DNA of 9,166 nt from Spirochaetales bacterium (GCA_022785155.1 JALFRH010000209.1:1-9166), one strand, 5' to 3'; shown: positions 1 through 6,954, numbered from the stretch's first letter. Notes: generated by a model from the letters alone, not told the origin. Numbers and translations: made by a program.

Positions 1-1085
1 GCACCGGTAAGGGCGAACACATGGCCATCCCCTGTATATCCCATCCTCTCATCCCTTTGGGGGCAATCTGTAGGAATCTCGATATAGTTGGACTTCTGTC
101 CCCATATGATATTGTCATAGAGCTTCTGTATGTCTTTGTTCGATGTATGGAAATAACCTGTCCTTTCCATTGATGTATATAGGACCTTGGAAGAGATCAT
201 GCCTTCCCGGTAATCGACGCCACTTATCTCAAGATATCTATATCCCATGTAGGTGAAAGGAGGAATATACTCCCCCTCATAATCACCTTTTGTATACAGA
301 ATGGTGCTCTTGGCCTTTCTAAGGTTACCTCTATAAAGATCTCCGTTTTTGTCCAGGATTTCTGCGCTTCTCACCTCGACCGTACTGCCTTTTTCCATAA
401 AGGAAGTATTTATTACAGGTACTCCTCCATGGTTCTGGCCGAAGTCCAGGATTACAGAGTCTTCTCTCTTTATTACTTCCATTGGCTTCAGAGTCTCATG
501 GTACTCGACTTTACATAGAGTGGGTTCAAGGGAAACAGAAGAAGACAAGGCTGTCTTTACAACAGGACCTTTTATTTCCAAAGGCCGTGAAGCATCCACC
601 ACCTCTCCATCATAGAAGCCTGCATAATCCCAAAAAGACGATAGTTCAGCCATTTCTCCATCGGAGAATACCACCTCTTCCTCTCCTTCTTCATATTGGA
701 GCCTCAGAACAAAGGATACGGCTTCCTTTTCCCCATAGATCTGTGTCTTGTTATCGAAGGTATACCTACCACAATACCAACCGCCGTTAAGTAGTACCGT
801 TATATCATTCTTCCCTTGCTTCAGAGTATCTGAGACACAATTGGTCTGATACAGAAGCCTGTAGGGATAGTATGTATATCCTGGAGCGAAGACTTGTGTA
901 CCCACCTTCGTTTTATTGAGGTAGAGTTCATATACACCTAAGGCTGTAGAGTATATGACGGCATTCTTTACCCTTTTCTTTACATCAAAGCTCTTTTTCA
1001 GAATAATGACCCTTCCCTCCTTGAAAGGGGAAGGAACAGTCACAAAGTGACTCTTCAGCTCATCTATATATTTTTCTTCAACCAT
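1..1085 (-). CDS. Alpha-L-rhamnosidase, GH78 family (3' end beyond window)
   Basis: My own reverse-strand translation gives 361 uninterrupted residues from an ATG at 1085, still open at the left edge, so the C-terminal half is missing. Residues about 30-170 match the Bac_rhamnosid_N beta-sandwich (ALGVYELYLN, VFAPGYTYY, LLYQT, LLNGGWYCGRY). Residues about 205-290 match the concanavalin-like Bac_rhamnosid domain (ILDFGQNHGG, RSAEILDKNGDLY, FTYMGYRYLEISG). The (alpha/alpha)6 catalytic barrel begins near 305 and shows the family hallmark IPTDCPQRDERMGYTGD at 337-353, which holds acidic residues D345, E346 and D353. GH78 enzymes hydrolyse terminal alpha-L-rhamnose from glycosides and oligosaccharides. 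No signal peptide is visible, so it probably acts in the cytoplasm. It starts almost at the Bac_rhamnosid_N domain, lacking the extra N-terminal domain of many homologues. The ATG lies inside the upstream gene (22-base overlap), about 10 nt after an AAGGA Shine-Dalgarno sequence. Last visible gene of the operon. Family call is firm; substrate is not. Confidence 0.93.
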   Translation of the reverse strand, partial: MVEEKYIDELKSHFVTVPSPFKEGRVIILKKSFDVKKRVKNAVIYSTALGVYELYLNKTKVGTQVFAPGYTYYPYRLLYQTNCVSDTLKQGKNDITVLLNGGWYCGRYTFDNKTQIYGEKEAVSFVLRLQYEEGEEEVVFSDGEMAELSSFWDYAGFYDGEVVDASRPLEIKGPVVKTALSSSVSLEPTLCKVEYHETLKPMEVIKREDSVILDFGQNHGGVPVINTSFMEKGSTVEVRSAEILDKNGDLYRGNLRKAKSTILYTKGDYEGEYIPPFTYMGYRYLEISGVDYREGMISSKVLYTSMERTGYFHTSNKDIQKLYDNIIWGQKSNYIEIPTDCPQRDERMGYTGDGHVFALTG

Positions 1086-1912
1086 TGGCCGCTGATCCTT
1101 ATTGATTCCAATGGATCGTTGTCGATCCAGTTATTGTGGGATTCCAAGACTATTCCTTGGACTTGATTCTCCTTGGCTATGGAAAGAAGTCTCTCCAAAG
1201 GAAGGTTTCCTGTTCCCAATTCCACACTACCACTCTTGACTATAGGAGCAATCTGTTTGCTGTTTCCTCTCCATCCCCTGTCGGCAATATGCCAGAGCTT
1301 AAGGCGTTCCCCCATTTTCTTCATCCATTCTTCCAAGGGGCAGCCGGCTTCACTGAGCCAGAAAGTATCCAGCTCAAAGGATACATAATCCCCATTGGTC
1401 CCATTTATGATGACATCAAGAGCCGTCCTGCCCTTTTCGTCCTTGACAGTCTCTATGTTGTGGTTATGGTATAATAGGGAGACTCCATACTCCTTTAGTC
1501 TCCTTCCACCTTCATCAAGACGGGCGGAAAGGGAGGAAAGGGACGAAGAGGAAGTGTAATCATAACGGTACATGCCCGTTATGACCACCTTATCCGTTCC
1601 ATATTCCAAGGCTTCCTCGGCCACTGACTTAGGGTCCCTTTCAATTGAATTCAAATCACTATGAAGGGAAATGACCTTAAGTCCGGACTGTGGAATAAGA
1701 TTCTTCCAATCCCTCTTTCCTGTATTCCCCACCGCCATTCCTGCAGCCCTGGTAAGGGTCCTGACAAGAAAGGAGGATGGGTGGATCATAAAGGAATTGA
1801 GCTCAATGGAGTCATAACCATATTCCTTTACTCTCTTCAACGACTCCAAAAGTGTTTCATCGTTTTTTGAAAGAGAAGAAAGCATTATCTGTTGGACACC
1901 GATCTCTATCAT
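1064..1912 (-). CDS. TIM-barrel sugar isomerase/epimerase-like protein (AP_endonuc_2 fold)
   Basis: A 282-residue protein of the xylose-isomerase-like TIM-barrel superfamily (PF01261), at the usual length. Visible landmarks are DSIELNS (34-40, second strand), ISLHSDL (81-87), LLYHNHNIE (146-154), FELDTFW (179-185), LKLWHIADR (204-212), ELGTGNLPLERLL (231-243) and IVLESHNNW (254-262). By family analogy the divalent metal ligands would be E154, D182, H208 and E257, the same order as in D-tagatose 3-epimerase. Characterised relatives isomerise, epimerise, dehydrate or otherwise act on keto-sugars and inososes. Some large subunits of gut C-glycoside-cleaving enzymes also belong here. The substrate cannot be read from the sequence, and no Gfo/Idh/MocA dehydrogenase partner is present in the window. 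Its ATG overlaps the GH1 stop as ATGA, with GAGG 5 nt upstream of the start. A serine-rich stretch lies at 120-129. The context implies handling of a sugar or aglycone conjugate released by the neighbouring hydrolases. Confidence 0.85.
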   Translation of the reverse strand: MIEIGVQQIMLSSLSKNDETLLESLKRVKEYGYDSIELNSFMIHPSSFLVRTLTRAAGMAVGNTGKRDWKNLIPQSGLKVISLHSDLNSIERDPKSVAEEALEYGTDKVVITGMYRYDYTSSSSLSSLSARLDEGGRRLKEYGVSLLYHNHNIETVKDEKGRTALDVIINGTNGDYVSFELDTFWLSEAGCPLEEWMKKMGERLKLWHIADRGWRGNSKQIAPIVKSGSVELGTGNLPLERLLSIAKENQVQGIVLESHNNWIDNDPLESIRISGQWLKKNI

Positions 1913-3219
1913 ACCATCCTCTTTTCCGGAGCAAAAGAACCCAAGTATTTCAGGCTGGGCTTAGGAAAGCGTTCCATGGTATTCCTATCCACCTTGATAA
2001 GACCGAAAGTCATGGAGAAGCCCTTCTGCCACTCAAAGTTATCCAATAAAGACCAATGGAAGTAACCTCTTACATCAACCCCCTCATCCTTGGCCTTTTT
2101 CAATCCATGGAGGGCTTTATCGATGAAAAGGACACGTTCCTCGTCATTGCTGGTGGCGATACCATTCTCCGTGACATAGAGTGGAATACTTAGATTTCTG
2201 TCCTTCAAGTCCTTGTCCACTTTCTTCAGAACGTTATAAAGGGCCTCAGGATAGTTTTCATATCCCATCTGAGTGAGAGAGGCTCCAAGGGGAGGATTCA
2301 TGATTCCCTCCGGTCCGATAATTGATCTGGCGTAGTTCTGGACTCCAAGAAAATCATCCTTCTCAATGGCTTTGAGATAAATGAAGAATTCCTTTCTCCA
2401 CTCTTCTTCTGCCTTCTCTTCCCCTCCGTCTTTTGCCTGGATATCATGGAGAGAAAGGGAGAGGCCCACCTTCATATCAGGTCTCTCCGCCTTGATGGCT
2501 TTTCTAGCTGCAATGTGGGATGAGATGACAACATCCTCTTCTTCCTCTTTTCTTCCTGAAACGAAGGTTTTTGGGTCGGAGGTGCCGAAGAGGGCATAGT
2601 TCTCCATTCCCTTTGCCTTCATATTCTCCAGCATGGAATTGAAGTTCATTCCCACCTGGACGCTTCCCTCAACATTCTTTTCGCTATTCTGCATCATCAG
2701 TTTCCTGTATCGCTCAGCTATGGCTCCGACCTGCACCCCCATATTGGCTTCATTTATTGTCACCACATGGGAAAAGAGGTCTCCAAGGCGATTTGCAACC
2801 ACTTTTGCATAACGCTGGAAATAGAATGGTGTATCCTTTCCTGTCCAACCACCCTTTTTTATGAGCCAGACAGGGGAAGTGAAGTGCATCAAGGTAACGA
2901 AGGGCTCAATACCGTTTTCCTTCATGAAGGTCAGTTCATCTCTATAGTGCTGAATCTCTTTTTCATCAAAGACTCCTTCCTCCGGTTCTATTCTCGCCCA
3001 CTCAATGGAGAAGCGATAACCATTGAGCCCCGCTTCTTTCAATAAAAGGATATCTTCCTTGTACCTATTGTAGTGATCCACAGCCTTTCCGCTCTTTTCA
3101 GAGAATTCAGTGTGTTCCATATTCTCCATAAGGTAATAATCACATTTTGTATTATCACCCTCTGTCTGATGGGCGGATGTAGAAGCACCAAGATAAAAAC
3201 CATCTTCAAATCTAAACAT
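1909..3219 (-). CDS. Glycoside hydrolase family 1 beta-glycosidase (beta-glucosidase-like)
   Basis: A 436-residue retaining beta-glycosidase covering the whole GH1 TIM barrel. Landmarks in order are the N-terminal GASTSAHQTEG (11-21), HYNRYKEDI (49-57), YRFSIEWARI (68-77), TLMHFTSPVWL (109-119), the acid/base motif TINEAN with E157, FLGVQNYAR (290-298), the nucleophile motif YVTENG with E351, and the C-terminal HWSLLDNFEW (388-397) followed by FGLIKVDR. Both catalytic glutamates and the subsite -1 tryptophans are present, so it should be active. The acid/base motif has Ala where most GH1 enzymes have Pro, and the usual HWDLP block reads HFTSP. Members hydrolyse beta-D-glucosides, galactosides, fucosides or 6-phospho sugars; with a symporter rather than a PTS in the operon, a non-phosphorylated glycoside is more likely. 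No signal peptide is seen, so it is cytoplasmic. The start is ATG, 8 bases inside the GH2 gene, preceded by AAGGAAGG. Confidence 0.93.
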   Translation of the reverse strand: MFRFEDGFYLGASTSAHQTEGDNTKCDYYLMENMEHTEFSEKSGKAVDHYNRYKEDILLLKEAGLNGYRFSIEWARIEPEEGVFDEKEIQHYRDELTFMKENGIEPFVTLMHFTSPVWLIKKGGWTGKDTPFYFQRYAKVVANRLGDLFSHVVTINEANMGVQVGAIAERYRKLMMQNSEKNVEGSVQVGMNFNSMLENMKAKGMENYALFGTSDPKTFVSGRKEEEEDVVISSHIAARKAIKAERPDMKVGLSLSLHDIQAKDGGEEKAEEEWRKEFFIYLKAIEKDDFLGVQNYARSIIGPEGIMNPPLGASLTQMGYENYPEALYNVLKKVDKDLKDRNLSIPLYVTENGIATSNDEERVLFIDKALHGLKKAKDEGVDVRGYFHWSLLDNFEWQKGFSMTFGLIKVDRNTMERFPKPSLKYLGSFAPEKRMV

Positions 3220-5404
3220 TCTTAACCTTCCTTATTTTTCTTAGCATGGCATCGAGTTTTTCAGCCATAGACGAGTCTTGGGTTATTCCTCCTTGGGCAA
3301 GAAGCTTTGAAAGAGGTTGGCGGAGAGCCATCTTCGCCATCTCTGGCGATACCTTTACTCCCTTTCCCATGCCTCCCGCCATTTTGTCAACCATGGTCCT
3401 GTTTATTTCCTCCATGATCTTTTTTCCCTCTTTTGTGGCCTCTATTTCACCTAGGGTAGAGTGGATTGAGAGATAGTCTTGGTCTTCTTCGCTCTTTCTG
3501 TCAAACCAATTCACCACCTTGTTTCCGGGAATAAAGTAGCTGGGATCCGGAGCAGATACCTTTTCAATCTCAATAGTATCCTGATCTCCTTCTCTGTTTT
3601 TCGCAGTAATCAGATGGAGGCCGGATATTTTGAAGGTGAAGGAAAATACATTTTTGGAGTTTTTCTTTCCAATGCTTTTCCCATCTACAAAGAGTTCCAC
3701 TTCCTCTGAGTTGGAGTAGACCTTTACTTCAGTATCCTCCTCAACTCTGTTTCTGTACCTTCTTCCTGCAATGTAGACAAAGCTCTTTTTCCTCCAGTAG
3801 GAGGCATAGAGCCAGTAGGCATCCTTTCTTACCTTCCTGTCGAAGGTAACAAGGCCTTTGTGGTTCTTTCCTGTATCTCCTGCCTCATTTCTTCCGCTGG
3901 CTCCGAAATCGAACATATTCCACACAAAGCTACCCCATAGCCAAGGACGAGAGGAAATCAAAGCCGCCATATGTGTGTGATACAAAGCCTGATACCCCTC
4001 GGAATAGTCCCCCCTTTCCGGACATGGGCTCTGTACATAAACCGAAGCATCGGCTCCATACTCGGTTATTGCAACTCTATACTCTGGATGTTCCCTATGA
4101 AGGCGATCCAAAAACTCTTCATTGTCAGACAAGTCCCCTACATACCAACCGTAGTAGATGTTGTATCCTATGATGTCAGGAATGGATAAAAGCGGAGAAG
4201 AAGTCTCCAGCATAAAGAGGTTTGCCATGGCTGTGTATCTACCTGGATCAAGCTCATGACAAAGCTCGTTCAGCTGTCTATGATTCTCAATAAGGGAATC
4301 CGTCACCCCTTGGAGTGTTATTTCATTGGATAAGGCCCAACAGAATATGGATGGATGGTGTATGTTCTGTACAACAAGCTCCTTCATCTGGGATAGGGTA
4401 TTCTCCTTACCATTTTCCATGAATACTGTAATGAAGGGAATCTCGGCCCAGACAAGAAGGCCCTTCTCGTCACAAAGATCATAGAAGTGCTGGGAGTGCT
4501 GATAGTGGGCAAGACGCATGGAATTGGCACCACTGTCAAGGATTATATCCATGTCCTCATCTTCATCCCTTTCGTCGATGGCATTTCCCTTCCCCCATCT
4601 ATCCTGATGACGGCTGACTCCACGGAGAGGATAGCTTCTACCATTGAGGAAAAAGCCTTTTCCACTATCTATTTCTATGGTTCTGAAGCCAACCTTCAAT
4701 TCAATCTCATCCCTCTCCTCTCCGTTTTTTTCCAAGGAGAAAGACACAGGATAGAGATATGGATCCACCAATCCGTTCCAAAGGTGTACAATGTCTATTT
4801 CAACTTCACCCTCCACTTCTCCATTTATTACAGGAAAAGAGTATCCAGTGTCGTTGATGTTTACTCTACATAGGTCTCCAGCCCCCTCCACGCTGGTGGA
4901 GAAAGAGAGGATTCCCCTTTGTCCCTGGACTTTTGTGGTCACCTTGACCCCCGGTCCGCCATAGCTTAAGAGAGGAAAGTGAACTTCATCAGTCTCCACT
5001 AGATATACACTTCTGTATATTCCACCGTAGAAAGTGAAGTCTGCCTTCTGTGGATATACTCTGTCATTGGGGGTGTTATCAACGACAACCTCCATTACAT
5101 TGTGTTCCTTTATATATGGAGTAATGTCAAAACGGAAGGTCGAGTATCCTCCATCATGACCACCAAGTTCCACTCCATTGATACTTACACGAGAGGAGCT
5201 GTTGACCCCTTCAAACTCAATGAAGAGTCTTCTGCCTTGAGAAAGGGAATACTGGAACTCCTTTTTGTATGTAAAAACTCCCCTTAGATAGGGTTTATCC
5301 GAATAACCATCCTCCCTATTCCAGGTATGGGGAAGAGTCACTCTCTCCTCCCCCTCCTTTCCATAAAACACCCAGTTATCATTGAAGAGCTTTCTTTCTC
5401 TCAT
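3212..5404 (-). CDS. Glycoside hydrolase family 2 enzyme (beta-galactosidase/beta-glucuronidase group)
   Basis: A 730-residue GH2 enzyme. The sugar-binding jelly-roll domain spans about 10-140 (LPHTWN, GGYSTFRFDIT, YGGIYRSVYL), an Ig-like domain about 145-240, and the catalytic TIM barrel about 248-535. In the barrel are FFLNGRSYPLRGVSRHQD (251-268), MRLAHYQHS then YDLCDEKGLLVWAEIP, acid/base SNE (E361), YYGW (417-420), nucleophile TEYG (E448) and WGSFVWNMFDFG (490-501). Both catalytic Glu are intact. An Ig-like segment (about 550-615) resembling the DUF4982-type module follows, then a roughly 100-residue charged, methionine-rich, probably helical tail (about 630-730) that is not part of the GH2 core. 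An N-x-K triplet (N514, K516) sits where beta-glucuronidases bind the carboxylate, but similar NxKGLV sequences also occur in GH2 beta-galactosidases, so specificity stays open. No signal peptide is seen. The start ATG overlaps the transporter stop (ATGA) after a purine-rich AAGGAAGGAAG site. Confidence 0.92.
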   Translation of the reverse strand: MRERKLFNDNWVFYGKEGEERVTLPHTWNREDGYSDKPYLRGVFTYKKEFQYSLSQGRRLFIEFEGVNSSSRVSINGVELGGHDGGYSTFRFDITPYIKEHNVMEVVVDNTPNDRVYPQKADFTFYGGIYRSVYLVETDEVHFPLLSYGGPGVKVTTKVQGQRGILSFSTSVEGAGDLCRVNINDTGYSFPVINGEVEGEVEIDIVHLWNGLVDPYLYPVSFSLEKNGEERDEIELKVGFRTIEIDSGKGFFLNGRSYPLRGVSRHQDRWGKGNAIDERDEDEDMDIILDSGANSMRLAHYQHSQHFYDLCDEKGLLVWAEIPFITVFMENGKENTLSQMKELVVQNIHHPSIFCWALSNEITLQGVTDSLIENHRQLNELCHELDPGRYTAMANLFMLETSSPLLSIPDIIGYNIYYGWYVGDLSDNEEFLDRLHREHPEYRVAITEYGADASVYVQSPCPERGDYSEGYQALYHTHMAALISSRPWLWGSFVWNMFDFGASGRNEAGDTGKNHKGLVTFDRKVRKDAYWLYASYWRKKSFVYIAGRRYRNRVEEDTEVKVYSNSEEVELFVDGKSIGKKNSKNVFSFTFKISGLHLITAKNREGDQDTIEIEKVSAPDPSYFIPGNKVVNWFDRKSEEDQDYLSIHSTLGEIEATKEGKKIMEEINRTMVDKMAGGMGKGVKVSPEMAKMALRQPLSKLLAQGGITQDSSMAEKLDAMLRKIRKVKNV

Positions 5405-6861
5405 TTATCTTCCTTCCTTTCTGAAATACGCTTCTGGACCTCAACCATCTCTTCCTTTGAAAGAGGTGAATACTTCATTGCAACAAGGGTACATGCCCAT
5501 CCGACAAGAGGAAGACCGTAGTATATGGCCATGGTGAACCAGAATATACCCATGGTGTATGCATCTCCAGGCTGAGGCATTGTTGCTGTATATCCAAGTA
5601 TAGCCACAGAAGAAGTGGCGATAAGTGCACCGAAGGATGATACCAGTTTATCGATGAAGGCATATGTTCCTGTAACTGTTGCAGGCATAAGCTTTCCACT
5701 TCTATCATATTCATAGTCGATGACATCAGCCATCATGGCATTGTTTGCTGTGGTTACGCTCATCTTACATCCGTTAAGTGCAAAGTTAAGGAGTACAAAA
5801 ACAATCATCAACGGCATCTTCTGAAGAATAATCTGGGGATTCCCGCTCAATACACAGAAGAACACCACAGATATGGCGGCGACTATCATGCAGGCTCTGG
5901 TCCAAACCACAGTGCTTTCCTTGTTTCCATGCTTTCCTGCATGTTTAGCGCCAATGATTGCAAATACTATGGATGGAAGCATACTTACAACACTGAGCAT
6001 TGTGGATATCTGCATATTGCCTAGTATTATTCCATACAAGAGCGTAGTTATGATGGACTGGGATATGGTCTGCTGTGCAATCTTATCGCTGGCACCGGCG
6101 ATGATGAACATCTGAAGCGCCTTGTTTGACTTGAAAAGGTTCACCATATCACGAAACTTGACGCTTTCCTTCTTCACTGGAGCACCGATGTATTCCATTT
6201 TATCATAAGGACTTATACCGATATATGTAATTATCAGACCTACAAAAGATACAGCAACACAAAGCTTACATGTTGCAGCCAGCATAGGCACATTGAACTC
6301 ACCATAGCGAGGAAGAATGAACATCATTATGGCCATGGAAAGGAACATAGGGACGAAGTAATTGAATACTGTACTCCAGATTCCCACCATAGGTCTCTGC
6401 TTGGGATCGTTTGTAAGGGCATGAGGTATTGTCTGGTTAATGATGTTTACCATTGTATACCCGATGACGTATACACAGTAGGTAACCACGAAAAATGGTA
6501 CGCCATGTCCCTTTCCACTTGCCCATACATACATCATAAATACAGCCAATGACTCAATGGCCCATCCGAGAATAGCCCAAAGTCTTATCTTTCCTGCCTT
6601 TAGTTTCGTCTTATCAATGATGAAGGCTACAAGCGGGTCTGTAACACCATCAATGACTCTTGTAGCAGTCAATATAATACCCACCACGGCTGTGGCGATT
6701 CCATATCCCACGTTGGCCACATAACTGGCATATCCCATAAGAATATAGAATGTCATACCCATAAGGCCACTGGAAGAACAGGAGAAGGCTATTCTCCATC
6801 CTTTGGCACGTCTGTACTCTACACCATCCTTGAGAGGGATGGCTTCTTTTCCTTTTTTCAT
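5401..6861 (-). CDS. GPH-family (MelB-like, MFS_2) cation:glycoside symporter
   Basis: A 486-residue polytopic membrane protein with roughly twelve hydrophobic segments, at the family's usual length. Diagnostic sites are D71 and D75 in RVIDGVTDP, matching the cation-site aspartates of MelB, then the loop DKTKLKAGKIR (83-93), the cytoplasmic loop TNDPKQRPMVG (150-160), and the second-half motif DVIDYEYDRSGKLMPATVTGTYAFIDKL (379-406). Family members couple Na+ or H+ to uptake of galactosides, xylosides, glucuronides and related sugars across the inner membrane. The frame is open to 6942, but I choose the internal ATG at 6861: AAGGAG lies 6 nt before it, the upstream 27 residues look like translated leader, and MKKGKEAIPL is a normal GPH N-terminus. 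It is the first gene of the operon and overlaps the GH2 gene by 4 bases, implying it imports the glycoside those enzymes degrade. The exact substrate cannot be read. Confidence 0.93.
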   Translation of the reverse strand: MKKGKEAIPLKDGVEYRRAKGWRIAFSCSSSGLMGMTFYILMGYASYVANVGYGIATAVVGIILTATRVIDGVTDPLVAFIIDKTKLKAGKIRLWAILGWAIESLAVFMMYVWASGKGHGVPFFVVTYCVYVIGYTMVNIINQTIPHALTNDPKQRPMVGIWSTVFNYFVPMFLSMAIMMFILPRYGEFNVPMLAATCKLCVAVSFVGLIITYIGISPYDKMEYIGAPVKKESVKFRDMVNLFKSNKALQMFIIAGASDKIAQQTISQSIITTLLYGIILGNMQISTMLSVVSMLPSIVFAIIGAKHAGKHGNKESTVVWTRACMIVAAISVVFFCVLSGNPQIILQKMPLMIVFVLLNFALNGCKMSVTTANNAMMADVIDYEYDRSGKLMPATVTGTYAFIDKLVSSFGALIATSSVAILGYTATMPQPGDAYTMGIFWFTMAIYYGLPLVGWACTLVAMKYSPLSKEEMVEVQKRISERKEDK

Positions 6862-6867
6862 GATTAT

Positions 6868-6873
6868 CTCCTT
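6868..6873 (-). promoter_or_regulatory. Strong Shine-Dalgarno site fixing the symporter start
   Basis: Read on the minus strand, AAGGAG lies 6 nt upstream of the ATG at 6861. The alternative starts at 6942 and 6894 have no comparable site, so this decides the start in favour of the 486-residue protein. Confidence 0.85.
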
Positions 6874-6878
6874 TTTTC

Positions 6879-6893
6879 TGGTGTAATCCACCA
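6879..6893 (-). other. Small perfect inverted repeat (TGGTG-5-CACCA) in the operon leader
   Basis: Five perfectly paired bases flank a five-base loop, five nt upstream of the symporter's Shine-Dalgarno site. It could form a small RNA stem in the leader or be a dyad operator in DNA. It is short enough to be chance, and no regulator that reads it is identified. Confidence 0.3.
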
Positions 6894-6900
6894 TCTTCAG

Positions 6901-6906
6901 ATTATT
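6901..6906 (-). promoter_or_regulatory. Possible -10 element of the glycoside operon promoter
   Basis: AATAAT on the minus strand matches the -10 consensus at five of six bases and would give a leader of roughly 30 nt. The -35 region about 17 bp upstream (near 6924-6929) has no good TTGACA match, as expected for a promoter that needs an AraC-type activator. It overlaps one copy of the ATAGAAATA repeat. An alternative pair (TTGAGC at 6957-6962 with TATATT at 6932-6937, spacer 19) is less convincing. Pattern-based only. Confidence 0.35.
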
Positions 6907-6911
6907 TTTAT

Positions 6912-6939
6912 TTGACCGATAGAAATAGAAGAATATAAT
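6912..6939 (+). promoter_or_regulatory. Sigma-70-type promoter for the araC-family gene
   Basis: TTGACC at 6912-6917 and a perfect TATAAT at 6934-6939 are separated by 16 bp. Transcription would start near 6945-6947, only about 8-10 nt before the regulator's ATG at 6955. This is the best promoter match in the divergent spacer. The 16-bp gap is slightly shorter than the 17-bp optimum. Confidence 0.65.
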
Positions 6940-6953
6940 CATCTATAGAAATA
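6919..6953. repeat. Direct repeat ATAGAAATA (candidate AraC operator half-sites)
   Basis: The 9-mer ATAGAAATA occurs at 6919-6927 and 6945-6953, 26 bp apart start to start, each preceded two bases upstream by C. One copy sits in the regulator promoter spacer and near the operon's putative -35, the other over the regulator's predicted start site. AraC-family proteins often bind directly repeated half-sites, usually about 21 bp apart. The AT-rich context makes chance occurrence possible. Confidence 0.4.
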
Positions 6954-6954
6954 T

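Noticed and set aside
349..790. Two overlapping plus-strand open frames of 88 and 102 codons
   Set aside because: They lie antisense to the continuous GH78 coding frame and encode low-complexity, family-less sequence without ribosome sites.
4487..4873. A 128-codon plus-strand open frame
   Set aside because: It is antisense within the conserved GH2 gene, has no family features, and the opposite frame carries intact catalytic motifs.
6862..6942. Upstream 27-codon extension of the symporter starting at 6942
   Set aside because: It would overlap the promoter region, has no ribosome site and is atypical for the family; the ATG at 6861 has an ideal AAGGAG site.
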